From NCBI GenBank assembly GCA_018713255.1, contig DVFL01000024.1, forward strand, positions 1 through 41,053: a stretch of DNA of 41,053 nt, given 5' to 3'. This DNA is from Candidatus Cottocaccamicrobium excrementipullorum (GTDB lineage: Bacteria; Bacillota; Clostridia; Lachnospirales; Lachnospiraceae). Position numbers and translations under genes: made by a program. This document shows positions 23,434 to 31,927 of the stretch, piece after piece. The stretch's first letter is position 1. Each line of letters starts with the position of its first letter. A model generated the notes under the pieces. That model had not been told where the DNA came from and searched no databases. It was given only the letters and a program-made list of their open reading frames with translations.

Positions 23434-23453
23434 AATTCTTTTTTCGAAAATAG

Positions 23454-23482
23454 TTGACAATAAAATCTACATCCCATATAAT
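23454..23482 (+). promoter_or_regulatory. Consensus sigma-A promoter of the ATPase leader
   Basis: TTGACA (23454-23459) and TATAAT (23477-23482) with exactly 17 bases between: a perfect consensus promoter. The transcript would start near 23489, leaving about 225 bases of leader before the ATPase gene. So strong a promoter ahead of a pump gene makes control after initiation likely. Confidence 0.85.
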
Positions 23483-23525
23483 ATTGCTCAAATTCATTTT
23501 GAAGAAAGGAATCGAATTACGTATT

Positions 23526-23603
23526 ATGGACGACGCTGACAGCAGCGACTCTGACAATAGCGACAGTAACTCTTGTGATCAATCAAACATTTTCATAAAC
23601 TGA
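23526..23603 (+). CDS. Acidic 25-aa leader peptide of the P-type ATPase
   Basis: An ORF of 25 codons from the ATG at 23526, reading MDDADSSDSDNSDSNS then CDQSNIFIN. The first 16 residues are almost only Asp, Ser and Asn. The ribosome site AAAGGAA lies about 15 bases upstream, longer than ideal; an in-frame TTG at 23499 would add nine residues (MKKGIELRI). The Asp-rich part is encoded by two tandem 15-base units (23536-23550, 23551-23565). The stop codon TGA shares bases with the 5' arm of the hairpin at 23602-23643, so a ribosome finishing the peptide would sit on that hairpin. Confidence 0.4.
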   Translation: MDDADSSDSDNSDSNSCDQSNIFIN

Positions 23604-23643
23604 GGCATATTCTGCGGCTGCATTAAACAGCAGAATATGCCTC
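23602..23643 (+). terminator. Leader hairpin (terminator/attenuator-like)
   Basis: GAGGCATATTCTGC (23602-23615) pairs perfectly over 14 bases with GCAGAATATGCCTC (23630-23643) across a 14-base loop. It is followed by only three T before GTCG, a weak U-tract, so it may be an attenuator or the end of a short transcript. Confidence 0.6.
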
Positions 23644-23658
23644 TTTGTCGTGCTTTGA

Positions 23659-23692
23659 CTGACCCCGCAAACAGCGGTCAGAATATATTTTT
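23659..23692 (+). terminator. Second leader hairpin with U-tract
   Basis: CTGACC (23659-23664) and GGTCAG (23676-23681), with an inner GC/GC pair and a CC bulge, followed by AATATATTTTTC. The T5 tract ends about 24 bases before the ATPase start, just before its ribosome site GAAAGGAG. It looks like a conditional terminator in the leader. Confidence 0.5.
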
Positions 23693-23715
23693 CAGAAAGG
23701 AGTGGTATATCCAAT

Positions 23716-26385
23716 ATGGATAATCACAAGCAGGTGCCTTGGCACGCACAAAAACTGACGGAGGTTTTCAAGATTCTTCACACCTCCGAGGAAGGATTAA
23801 GCGATGCTGAGGCTGCCGAAAGGCTCAAACGAAACGGGCGCAATGAGCTGCGCTCAAAACCGCCAAAATCTATTCTTCAGATGCTGAACGCTCAAATTAT
23901 GGATCCCATGGTGCTGATTCTCATCGGCGCAGCGGCATTCTCCGCAATTCTGCAGGAATGGACAGAAGCGGCAGTTATTTTCACCATCGTTATTGTCAAC
24001 GCAATCATCGGCATCGTACAGGAAAAAAAGGCCCAGTCATCCCTGGAAGCGCTGCGCAGCATGAGTGCGCCTTCCGCCCGAGTGATGCGGCAGGGGGAGG
24101 AAAGTATTATTCCAGCCAGCGAACTGGTAATCGGCGATATTGTTCTTCTGAGCGACGGAGATATGGTCCCCGCCGACCTGCGCCTGATAGATTCTGCCAA
24201 TCTGAAAATTGAGGAAGCTTCATTAACCGGCGAATCTCTTCCTTCTGAAAAGGAGGCTGAGACTGTTCTTTCTAATGATTGTCCTCTGGGAGACCGCAGC
24301 AATATGGCCTATACCTCTTCCATTGTAACTTACGGACGGGCCGTTGGCGTTGTCGTTGCCACAGGAATGAACACGGAAGTCGGCGGCATTGCCGGCATGC
24401 TGGATGAGCAGGATAAGACAGACACTCCAATGAAACGAAAATTAAATGCTGTAGGGAAAACCCTTACCGCAGCAGGTTTGATTGTCTGCATTTTGATTTT
24501 CGCCATTGGCGCCTTGTATCACCGTCCCCTTGTTCCTCAGTTTCTGGTTGCAATCTCTCTGGCGATCTCTATTATTCCTGAGGGACTTCCAGCTACGGCA
24601 ACCATCGTGATGGCTCTGGGCGTACAGCGCATGGCAAAAAAGAATGCTTTAATCCGCAAGCTTCCTGCCGTTGAAACGCTGGGAAGCGCCACGGTGATCT
24701 GTTCTGATAAAACCGGTACACTGACGCTGAATAAAATGACGGTAACTCACATCGCAGTTAACGGAGATTTCAAAAATAAGAAAGCATCTCCAGCAGCCGA
24801 TGGAGCTAACAAACATCCTGAAGTATACCAAGAACTGATTCATGCCGCTGCCCTCTGCAACGATGCCAGTCTGGATCCGGACCGAAAAGGAGAAATCATC
24901 GGTGATCCTACGGAAGGTGCCTTGATCTATCTGGCACAGTCTTTCGGCGTCGACCATGAAGAATTGGAGGATAAACATCCACGGCTCTTTGAACAGCCCT
25001 TTGACTCCGAACGGAAACGAATGACCACGGTACATGAAATCAACCACAGGATGACGGCTTATACCAAAGGTGCTGTAGATGAACTGCTCCCTCTCTGCAC
25101 CCGCATTTTAACTGCAGAGGGTGTCCGCCCGATTACAGACGAGGACAAAGAACAGATTGCCGCGCTTTGTCTTTCCATGTCAAAAGAAGCGCTTCGTGTG
25201 CTGGGATTTGCCATGCGCGTCCTGCCTGCCCTTCCGTCTGACGATAATGAAAATGTTGAGTTTGATCTGACATTTATTGGGGTAACCGGAATGATTGACC
25301 CGCCTCGAAAAGAAGTTGCGGCATCCGTTCGCATCTGCCGCCGTGCTGGAATCCGTACCATTATGATTACCGGAGACCATAAAATCACAGCCCTGGCCAT
25401 CGCAGAGGAACTTGGCATTTACCGAAAAGGCGACACCGTCATCTCCGGTGAGGAATTGGATCGCATGACCGATTCCGAATTGGACCGGGCAGTCAAAACC
25501 ACTACCGTGTTTGCCCGCGTATCTCCTGCCCATAAGCTGCAGATTATCCAAAGTTTAAAACGTACCGGTGAAGTGGCTGCCATGACCGGCGACGGAGTAA
25601 ACGACTCCCCCGCCTTAAAAGCAGCGGACATCGGCGTGGCAATGGGAATTACCGGAACTGATGTGGCAAAAGATGCCGCGGACATGATCCTTCTCGATGA
25701 CAGCTTTACCACCATTGCCGATGCCATCAAAGAAGGACGCCGGGTCTACCGGAATATTCAAAAGGTCATCCAATTTTTGCTGGCAGGAAACATTGCCGAA
25801 ATTCTCACCTTATTTACTGCTACCTTATTGAACTGGGATGCTCCTTTGCTGGCCGTTCACATCCTCTGGGTAAACCTGGCGACCGCTACCCTTCCGGCTC
25901 TGGCTTTGGGGGTTGATCCCGCCAGCAAAAATATCATGAAGCATCCTCCGGTTAAATCAGGTACCTTATTTGAACGGGACTTAATCATTCGGGTAATTAC
26001 CCAGGGTGCTTTCACTGCCGTTCTGACCACCTGCGCCTACTGGATTGGAGCCTCCACAGACAGCCGCCCTGCCGGACAAACCATGGCATTCTGTGTTCTG
26101 GCATTTTCCCAGATGCTCCGTTCCTTCAATCAGCGCTCAAACACAGAACCGATCTGGATTCGGGCAGAAGGAATTAATCCCTGGCTGATCCTTTCGTTTG
26201 GAGGGTCAGCTCTATTAATGGCCTGCATTCTCTTGATTCCTGCTTTGCGGGATGCTTTCCAGCTGACTGGTTTAAGCAGCGCAGAATGGGGAATCGCGCT
26301 GGGATTATCTCTTCTCTCTGTAGTGCAGATCGAAATGGTAAAACTGGCAAATCGCATTCGCAGAGATTCTCAGCCTGCAGACTAA
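23716..26385 (+). CDS. P2-type cation-transporting P-type ATPase (calcium ATPase-like)
   Basis: An 889-residue membrane pump. N-terminal cation ATPase domain (residues 5-75), actuator motif [15 protein letters not shown], phosphorylation site [13 protein letters not shown] (Asp331), nucleotide-binding KGAVDELL, hinge [20 protein letters not shown], about ten membrane helices. Overall the order is that of SERCA/PMCA-type pumps. Transport-site residues: M4 IIPEGLPAT keeps the Glu (E289); M5 [11 protein letters not shown] keeps Asn and Glu (N692, E695, equivalent to SERCA N768 and E771); M6 reads [15 protein letters not shown], where N720 and T723 match but the Asp equivalent to SERCA D800 is Ala724. 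The Asp loss means substrate could differ from Ca2+. Preceded by a strong promoter and a structured leader. Confidence 0.9.
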   Translation: MDNHKQVPWHAQKLTEVFKILHTSEEGLSDAEAAERLKRNGRNELRSKPPKSILQMLNAQIMDPMVLILIGAAAFSAILQEWTEAAVIFTIVIVNAIIGIVQEKKAQSSLEALRSMSAPSARVMRQGEESIIPASELVIGDIVLLSDGDMVPADLRLIDSANLKIEEASLTGESLPSEKEAETVLSNDCPLGDRSNMAYTSSIVTYGRAVGVVVATGMNTEVGGIAGMLDEQDKTDTPMKRKLNAVGKTLTAAGLIVCILIFAIGALYHRPLVPQFLVAISLAISIIPEGLPATATIVMALGVQRMAKKNALIRKLPAVETLGSATVICSDKTGTLTLNKMTVTHIAVNGDFKNKKASPAADGANKHPEVYQELIHAAALCNDASLDPDRKGEIIGDPTEGALIYLAQSFGVDHEELEDKHPRLFEQPFDSERKRMTTVHEINHRMTAYTKGAVDELLPLCTRILTAEGVRPITDEDKEQIAALCLSMSKEALRVLGFAMRVLPALPSDDNENVEFDLTFIGVTGMIDPPRKEVAASVRICRRAGIRTIMITGDHKITALAIAEELGIYRKGDTVISGEELDRMTDSELDRAVKTTTVFARVSPAHKLQIIQSLKRTGEVAAMTGDGVNDSPALKAADIGVAMGITGTDVAKDAADMILLDDSFTTIADAIKEGRRVYRNIQKVIQFLLAGNIAEILTLFTATLLNWDAPLLAVHILWVNLATATLPALALGVDPASKNIMKHPPVKSGTLFERDLIIRVITQGAFTAVLTTCAYWIGASTDSRPAGQTMAFCVLAFSQMLRSFNQRSNTEPIWIRAEGINPWLILSFGGSALLMACILLIPALRDAFQLTGLSSAEWGIALGLSLLSVVQIEMVKLANRIRRDSQPAD

Positions 26386-26395
26386 TGACATTCAA

Positions 26396-26474
26396 CATGC
26401 AGGCCCCGTCCTTTTCTTCTGTATTTTCCGTTCAACCCTTACGGATCAACAGAAGAAAACGCGGGGCCTGCATG
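26396..26474. terminator. Long bipartite hairpin between convergent genes
   Basis: CATGCAGGCCCCG (26396-26408) pairs perfectly with CGGGGCCTGCATG (26462-26474). After a small internal loop TTTTCTTCTGT (26412-26422) pairs with ACAGAAGAAAA (26449-26459), and an inner CCGT/ACGG closes the tip. It lies between the ATPase stop (26385) and the stop of the minus-strand DUF3737 gene (26485) and is probably a two-way terminator, though neither side has a clear U-tract. Confidence 0.6.
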
Positions 26475-26484
26475 GGCTTTATCA

Positions 26485-27345
26485 TTATTCTGCTTCGCCT
26501 TCTTCCGGCCGGCGGCTGATCACCACTTCCCCTTCCGCCTCCGGAATATCCCGGATAATCTCTCCCACCGAAGGAACTGAAATTTTCCCTTCCAGTGGAT
26601 TCTTAATGCTGATCATCGGCGTGGTAATTACCGCCTCTACCTGAGAACGCTCAAAAGCCAGATCGGCGTCAATCATCTCGCAATTCACCAGTTTCAGTCC
26701 TTTGCAGTAACAAAGGGGCTGGGTACCGATGATCTGGCAGTCCTCAAAGGTTACATTCTGGCAGTACCAGGCCAGGTATTCTCCCTTTACTACGCAGTCC
26801 CGCACCACCACATTTTTCGCATGCCAGAAGGCGTCCTTGGTATCGAAGCGGCAGTGCTCAAATACTGCGTCTTCTATGTACTGGAAAGAATACTTTCCGG
26901 TCATCTCCACATTCCGAAAATGCAGTCCTGAAGAACGCATCATAAAATACTCGCTTTCCGCTCTGCAATTCTCCATGGAAATTCCCTGAACAGACCATCC
27001 GAACTCTGGAGAGACAATATCACATTCCCTCAGCTTTACCTCTCTGCATTCTCTCAAGGCTTTAATTCCATAAAGCTTTGTCCGGTCAATTTCAATATGA
27101 TCAGAATACCACAAAGCCGCCCGGCAAAGCTGAGTCATCTCCGAATCCTGGATTTTCAGCCTGTGATCATGCCAGAAGGGATATCTAAGATTAAAAAAAC
27201 AGTGTTCAACTTCAATTTGGGAACATTCTTTAAAGGCGCTCTCCCCATCGGCAGGTCCGTCAAAGGAACAATTCTTCACCAGAATATCTCGGCTGCCGTA
27301 AAGCGCCCGTTCTTCATCAAAGGTTTTATCATGTACTATATTCAT
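26485..27345 (-). CDS. DUF3737 family right-handed beta-helix protein
   Basis: A 286-residue protein made of repeated short strands: ILVKNCSFDG, IEVEHCFFNLRYPFWHD, LKIQDSEMTQLCRAALWYSD, VKLRECDIVSPEFGWSVQ, AVFEHCRFDTKDAFWHAKN, VVVRDCVVKGEYLAWYCQN, VTFEDCQIIGTQPLCYCKG. The recurring 'V-x-x-x-x-C-x-(F/I)' ladder is the DUF3737 beta-helix. No signal peptide. No catalytic residues are known in the family, but a solenoid of this type usually binds or cleaves carbohydrate. GAGGAAGAAA precedes the start, which overlaps the end of the GntR gene by four bases, so the two are coupled. The C-terminus is Glu-rich. Confidence 0.85.
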   Translation of the reverse strand: MNIVHDKTFDEERALYGSRDILVKNCSFDGPADGESAFKECSQIEVEHCFFNLRYPFWHDHRLKIQDSEMTQLCRAALWYSDHIEIDRTKLYGIKALRECREVKLRECDIVSPEFGWSVQGISMENCRAESEYFMMRSSGLHFRNVEMTGKYSFQYIEDAVFEHCRFDTKDAFWHAKNVVVRDCVVKGEYLAWYCQNVTFEDCQIIGTQPLCYCKGLKLVNCEMIDADLAFERSQVEAVITTPMISIKNPLEGKISVPSVGEIIRDIPEAEGEVVISRRPEEGEAE

Positions 27346-28055
27346 TTTCTTCCTCCTGCTGAAATCTCGTCTTCTTCCTGCTGAAAATAATCTGGATAAA
27401 CCTGACGGATGGTATCTATATTCTCCCGGTACCTCTCCATATGGCGGACTGCCACCGCCCGGGCAGCCGTCTCATCCCGCGCTTCCACCGCCAAAAGAAG
27501 CGCTTCGTGATCTTCCAGAATATGCTCCATAGGACGGCAGCGAAGACTAAGCACCGTCGTCCGGTCAAAATGAGGGGCGGCGCTTTCTACCAGTCCGTAC
27601 CAGTACATTCTGCCGCACAGCGCGTAAATCATCCGGTGAAATTCTTTGTCCAGGGAGAAAATTTTCTCTTCCTGTTTTCGCTCAATATACATTCGCCAAA
27701 CCGCCGTATTTTCCCACAAACGGTCCATCTCTTCCTGGGTACATTTCCGGCAGGCCAACGCAGCCAGCTCAGATTCCAGAACGCTTCTTAAGTGGCGTAC
27801 TTGTTCCACAATCTCCGGATCAATCTTCGCCACATAACTTCCGATCTTCGGGCGGATCTCCACCAGCTGCCGATTGGCCAGCTCCAGCATCGCTTCCCGC
27901 AAAGGCGTACGGCTGATCTTCATCATCTGACACAGCTCCTGCTCCACTAACTGCTGGCCAGGCTCCAGCCTTGTGCGCACAATATTTTCAACCAGAATTC
28001 GAGCCGCATAATCTCGGGCCGATTCCTGGGCTTTTTTCGGTGTACATTCAATCAT
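27342..28055 (-). CDS. GntR-family (FadR/FCD-type) transcriptional regulator
   Basis: A 237-residue regulator. The winged helix-turn-helix is at residues 15-80 (LVENIVRTRLEPGQQLVEQELCQMMKISRTPLREAMLELANRQLVEIRPKIGSYVAK). The all-helical FCD ligand domain follows (VRHLRSVLESELAALACR, DKEFHRMIYALCGR, EDHEALLLAVEARDETAARAVAVRHMERY), with the His/Asp residues that bind a metal in many FCD proteins (D-x-x-F-H, E-D-H, H-M-x-x-Y). FCD ligands are usually small organic acids, often sugar acids. Divergent from the AEC carrier and GH28 genes, it probably controls them together with DUF3737. Confidence 0.92.
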   Translation of the reverse strand: MIECTPKKAQESARDYAARILVENIVRTRLEPGQQLVEQELCQMMKISRTPLREAMLELANRQLVEIRPKIGSYVAKIDPEIVEQVRHLRSVLESELAALACRKCTQEEMDRLWENTAVWRMYIERKQEEKIFSLDKEFHRMIYALCGRMYWYGLVESAAPHFDRTTVLSLRCRPMEHILEDHEALLLAVEARDETAARAVAVRHMERYRENIDTIRQVYPDYFQQEEDEISAGGRK

Positions 28056-28134
28056 TGATCTTTCCTTTCTTCATCCCTGAATGGCTGATGCTATGTTCGA
28101 TTGTAGCAGTTTTCCTAAAATGAAGCAAGAGGGA

Positions 28135-28163
28135 TTGACAAAACCAATGTTGTTATATATTAT
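28135..28163 (+). promoter_or_regulatory. Promoter of the AEC/GH28 transcript with a possible GntR site
   Basis: TTGACA (28135-28140) and TATTAT (28158-28163), 17-base spacer. Inside the spacer AACCAATGTTGTT (28142-28154) is an imperfect palindrome of the AAC-n-A ... T-n-GTT form, the kind of site that FCD regulators use; binding there would block the promoter. Confidence 0.6.
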
Positions 28164-28221
28164 ATGCTATGAAATATATTACGATCAGCTCTCTATGCTG
28201 TGAGAAAGGAGGCTGCCATTT

Positions 28222-29151
28222 ATGCAGCTGGCAGTAATTACCATAAGACAAGTTGTGATCCTATTTTTTATGATTGCCGCAGGTTTCGTCTGCGCCAGAT
28301 TCGGAGTGGTAAAGAAGCAGGCTAAACAGGCCTTTTCTGATTTGCTGGTAGGCGTGGTTGTTCCCTGTATGGTAATCAATTCCTATCTGACTCCTTTTGA
28401 TCCCCAAACCCTGAACAACCTGTTCCTGGCCTATGGCCTTTCCATTGTTCTGCTGGTTGTGGGAGGCGCCGTCAGTTTCTTTTGTACTGTCCGCACTTCT
28501 TCGGAACATCGCCCCATTCTTCGGTTTGCCTGCACTTATTCTAATGCAGCTTATATGGGATTCCCCCTGATTTCCGTCCTTTTCGGCAGTGAAGGCCTGC
28601 TGTATGCCAGCGCCTTTGTGACCATATTCAATCTCCTGCTGTGGACCCAAGGCGTGCTGATGCTTCAGGGAACTCGTCTTAATCTCCGTCAGACCATCCG
28701 CACCATTCTGACTACCCCGGTGCTTCTGGCCGTTGCTGCCGGTTTGATTCTATACCTAAGCCAAATTCCAGTGCCAGAGCTGATCCGCAGTCCCCTGGAA
28801 ATGATTGGCGACATGAACACCCCTCTTTCCATGTTTATTACCGGAATGATGATTGCAGAAAGCAATCTAAAGGGGCTGCTGTCCCGCAAAGGCCTGATGC
28901 CTGCTGTATTCATCCGGCTGGTTCTCATTCCCGCCGTCTGCTTTATTCTGTATCGGCTTTTAGGCGTGACCGGGATGGCCGCTCAGGTGGTTCTGCTGCT
29001 GGAGGCTTGTCCCTGCGCCGCCATCACTTCAGTCTTCGCCATCCGATTCGGCTGTGATGAAGAGCTTGCCGCCGGAACCGTTGTGGCCAGTACTTTATTC
29101 AGCATCATCACCCTGCCTTTGTGCGCCTTGATTCTGGATACCTTGATCTAA
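28222..29151 (+). CDS. AEC family (auxin efflux carrier-type) transporter
   Basis: A 309-residue membrane protein with about ten helices. N-terminal ILFFMIAAGFVCARFGVVKKQAKQAFSDLLVGVVVPCMVINSYL and the second-half MNTPLSMFITGMMIAESNLKGL are the paired discontinuous-helix signatures of the AEC family; YSNAAYMGFPLISVLFG is the conserved helix 4 motif. Relatives carry malate, malonate or other carboxylates. With an FCD regulator and a GH28 enzyme beside it, a sugar-acid or dicarboxylate substrate is a reasonable guess. AAGGAGGCTGCC precedes the start. Confidence 0.9.
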   Translation: MQLAVITIRQVVILFFMIAAGFVCARFGVVKKQAKQAFSDLLVGVVVPCMVINSYLTPFDPQTLNNLFLAYGLSIVLLVVGGAVSFFCTVRTSSEHRPILRFACTYSNAAYMGFPLISVLFGSEGLLYASAFVTIFNLLLWTQGVLMLQGTRLNLRQTIRTILTTPVLLAVAAGLILYLSQIPVPELIRSPLEMIGDMNTPLSMFITGMMIAESNLKGLLSRKGLMPAVFIRLVLIPAVCFILYRLLGVTGMAAQVVLLLEACPCAAITSVFAIRFGCDEELAAGTVVASTLFSIITLPLCALILDTLI

Positions 29152-29206
29152 CAAGAATTGCTTTTGCGATTAAAAACATCATTACAAAAATAGGAGGAAT
29201 TTAATC

Positions 29207-30343
29207 ATGACCCTTGATCCAAAAGACCCAAAATCCCTGCAAAAAGCTATTGACGCCCTGCCAAAGGACGGAACCCTTTACGTGCCAAAAGGAGAATGGC
29301 ACACTGGTCCTCTTCATTTAAAAAGCCACATGACCCTCGAGTTTGACCCGGAAGCCGTGCTGATCTTTTCTCCAGTGATGGAAGATTATCTTCCTCCTGT
29401 ATTCACCCGCTGGGAAGGCGTAGAATGCTGGAATTACTCTCCTCTCATCTATGCCAATGAAGCCAGGTACATTACGATCCGAGGAGCCGGACGGCTGGTG
29501 GGAAATGGCCAGGCCTGGTGGCCCTGGAAAAAACTGCAGAAAGAAGCTGCCATCCGCCTGTGCAGTGCACAAAGCCAGGGAATCCCTCCAAAGGATCGGA
29601 TTTTTGCCACCCGCAAAGATGCCCTTCGTCCTTCTTTCCTTCAGTTTATCAACTGTCAAGATGTGCTTTTCGAAGACTTTACTATAGAAGACGGCCCGCA
29701 ATGGACCATCCATCCTGTTTACTGCAGCAATGTCACTGCCCGCCGGCTTCACGTGTTCACCTCCGGCCCAAATACCGATGGATTCAATCCCGATTCCTGC
29801 GAGAACGTGCTGATTGAGGATTGTGAATTTTCTACCGGCGACGACTGCATCGCCATTAATTCCGGCATGAATGAAGACGGCTGGCGGGTAAATCGTCCAT
29901 GCCGCCAGGTAGAAATCCGAAACTGCCGGTTTAACGGCGGCCACGCAGCAATCGCCATTGGAAGCGGCATGTCCGGCGGCGTAGAAAATATTTTTGTTCA
30001 CCATTGCACCATCAATGGTACAGAACGGGGAATCCGTCTGAAAACCATTCCCGGACGAGGAGGCTATATCCGCAATGTGCTTTTCCAAGACATAACCATC
30101 CGTCATATTCCTTTAGAAGCCATTGAAATCAGCATGGCTTACGGCTCCAGCACCGTAGTTCCTTTAAGCCAGGCTCTTCCCCATATTGAAGAGATTACTT
30201 TCAGCCGAATCAGCGGAAACGACCTGGCCACCGGCGTCTCTCTCTGCGGCCTCCCCGAAAGTCCGCTTCAAAACATCCACTTAGATGAAGTGAACCTTCC
30301 TGGCCAGCATCCAGACAGACTCGAATACGTTACGTTAGCCTAA
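29207..30343 (+). CDS. Glycoside hydrolase family 28 (polygalacturonase-like)
   Basis: A 378-residue right-handed beta-helix enzyme that hydrolyses galacturonosyl linkages. All four GH28 catalytic motifs are present in order: SGPNTDGFNPDS (D191), STGDDCIAI (D212, D213), GGHAAIAIGSG (H246) and RGIRLKT (R276, K279). There is no signal peptide, so it acts inside the cell on imported oligogalacturonides or related glycosides. AGGAGG lies eight bases before the ATG, 55 bases after the AEC gene with which it is cotranscribed. Its stop overlaps the convergent MATE gene by nine bases. Confidence 0.93.
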   Translation: MTLDPKDPKSLQKAIDALPKDGTLYVPKGEWHTGPLHLKSHMTLEFDPEAVLIFSPVMEDYLPPVFTRWEGVECWNYSPLIYANEARYITIRGAGRLVGNGQAWWPWKKLQKEAAIRLCSAQSQGIPPKDRIFATRKDALRPSFLQFINCQDVLFEDFTIEDGPQWTIHPVYCSNVTARRLHVFTSGPNTDGFNPDSCENVLIEDCEFSTGDDCIAINSGMNEDGWRVNRPCRQVEIRNCRFNGGHAAIAIGSGMSGGVENIFVHHCTINGTERGIRLKTIPGRGGYIRNVLFQDITIRHIPLEAIEISMAYGSSTVVPLSQALPHIEEITFSRISGNDLATGVSLCGLPESPLQNIHLDEVNLPGQHPDRLEYVTLA

Positions 30344-31702
30344 CTGCTGGGCTTCCGCCATTCTTTTGACGTTTTTCCAATTTGAGGAGAAAAAGTAGCT
30401 GAGCATGCACACCATTCCGAAAACGAAGCTGACGGAAATACTGGCCATTACATAGCCGCCGTCGAAAAATCGGGATATCAAATAAGCACAGGGAATTCTC
30501 ACTGCCCACAAAGTAAGAATATTGACAATGGTGGGAAAACGAATCTCTCCCATACCGTTGACAAAACTGATAATACAGTTAAATACCGCATAGGCCCAGG
30601 TAAAGGGAAGAACCACCCAGATGTATCGCACAGCGAACTCCAGAACCGCCTGATCTCTGGTAAACAGTTCCAGAATCGGGCGGCAGAAAAAAGTTACAAG
30701 AAGGCCGGCAAAACAAGTGATCGCTCCAGAAACCAAAGGAATTCTGATTCCGCCCTTTTTTAAGTACACATAATTCCCTGCTCCCAGATTTTGACCGGAA
30801 AAGGTGGTGGCTGCTGAAGACATCGAGGTAATGGCCACATTAGCAATCCCTGTAACTTTGCTGCTGACTGAGCTGGCCGCAATAAAAGTAGAGCCTTGCA
30901 GATTGATTAAAGACTGCATCAATATATGCCCAATGGAATAAATAGAACTGTTTAATCCCAGAGGAAGACCGATCACCACAATTTTTTTCAGCATCGTCCC
31001 ATTAATCCGATGGGGAAGGAAGGTAAATTCCAGTTCCGGATACTGCTTTCTAATGTAGAAAATACTAAACAGCCAGGAACAATACATTGCAATAGAAGTT
31101 GCCAGGGCCGCCCCTCCTACATCCATGCCAAAGCCAGCCACAAATAACAGATCAAGGACAATATTCACAATACAGGAGATCAGGAGAAAAAACAATGAAG
31201 CTCTGCTGTCTCCCATTCCCCGCAGGATCCCTGCATTCATATTATATCCCATATTTCCCAAAGTTCCCCAGAAGACAATCCCAATATAGGCATTTGCCAA
31301 ATCCCAGGTATCTTCCGGCACCTGCATAAACCGAAGAACTAAAGGTCCAATAAATTGTCCCAGGATACTTAAGGGAACGGCACACAGAAACAGAAACGAA
31401 ATAGCTGTAGCACAAATATCTTTCTGTCCCTGCCGGTCTCCTCTGCCGGTAAACTGAGAAACCAAAATCGATACTCCCGTTCCCAATCCAAGGAACACAC
31501 ATAAGAGGATCTCCACCGGCTGGCTGCTGGTCCCAACCGCCGCCAGAGAAACCGACCCGCAGAAATTTCCGATCACCAGAGTATCCACCGTGCTGTACAG
31601 CTGCTGCAGTACATTTCCCACACAAATAGGAAGAGCAAACAACAGCACTTTTTTCATAATCGAACCTTGCGTCATATCAATCTTCGCAGCACTTTTCATC
31701 AT
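30335..31702 (-). CDS. MATE family efflux transporter
   Basis: A 455-residue protein with twelve membrane helices in two pseudo-symmetric halves. N-terminal GSIMKKVLLFALPICVGNVLQQLYSTVDTLVIGNFCG and the second-half VVIGLPLGLNSSIYSIGHILMQSLINLQG are typical MATE starts; GILRGMGDSRASLF and FVNGMGEIRFPTIVNILTLWAVRIPCAYL are the matching loop motifs. It probably exports cationic or amphipathic compounds using Na+ or H+. Two adjacent ATGs follow GGAGAAAAA. It has its own promoter at 31772-31800. Convergent with GH28. Confidence 0.92.
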   Translation of the reverse strand: MMKSAAKIDMTQGSIMKKVLLFALPICVGNVLQQLYSTVDTLVIGNFCGSVSLAAVGTSSQPVEILLCVFLGLGTGVSILVSQFTGRGDRQGQKDICATAISFLFLCAVPLSILGQFIGPLVLRFMQVPEDTWDLANAYIGIVFWGTLGNMGYNMNAGILRGMGDSRASLFFLLISCIVNIVLDLLFVAGFGMDVGGAALATSIAMYCSWLFSIFYIRKQYPELEFTFLPHRINGTMLKKIVVIGLPLGLNSSIYSIGHILMQSLINLQGSTFIAASSVSSKVTGIANVAITSMSSAATTFSGQNLGAGNYVYLKKGGIRIPLVSGAITCFAGLLVTFFCRPILELFTRDQAVLEFAVRYIWVVLPFTWAYAVFNCIISFVNGMGEIRFPTIVNILTLWAVRIPCAYLISRFFDGGYVMASISVSFVFGMVCMLSYFFSSNWKNVKRMAEAQQLG

Positions 31703-31771
31703 TTTTTCTCCAATCCGCCCCTTGTTTTATGAATCTTATCCATTTTTTGCAATAAGACTCCTGTAAAAGTT

Positions 31772-31800
31772 GTTGTACTACATCCCTCTCTGTTTGTCAA
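31772..31800 (-). promoter_or_regulatory. Sigma-A promoter of the MATE gene
   Basis: Minus strand TTGACA (31800-31795) and TACAAC (31777-31772) with a 17-base spacer. The transcript starts near 31765, about 63 bases before the start codon. Confidence 0.65.
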
Positions 31801-31880
31801 CGGACAGTTTAGCATCGCTGTTCAGCCAGTAATGCAATAAAGAAGGTGATCAGTTACTTCTGATTGTTAGTTCGAAACTT

Positions 31881-31920
31881 CAAGGGCCGGTTTGACTTAA
31901 ACAAGTCAAACCAGCCCTTG
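31881..31920 (-). terminator. Hairpin after the P-loop kinase gene
   Basis: An 18-bp stem (31881-31898 with 31903-31920, one mismatch) and a four-base loop, seven bases after the stop of the kinase gene. No strong U-tract is visible on the minus strand (GAAGTTTCG), so termination strength is uncertain, but the position fits. Confidence 0.6.
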
Positions 31921-31927
31921 CTTGGCA

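Noticed and set aside
23510-23595. Hydrophobic peptide (type I toxin-like) in the second frame of the ATPase leader
   Set aside because: The frame reads WTTLTAATLTIATVTLVI but has no ATG, GTG or TTG start and no placed ribosome site; the ATG frame is the acidic peptide.
23483-23715. Known metal riboswitch (yybP-ykoY or NiCo type) before the ATPase
   Set aside because: Conserved core sequences of those classes were not recognised by eye. A covariance search could still overturn this.
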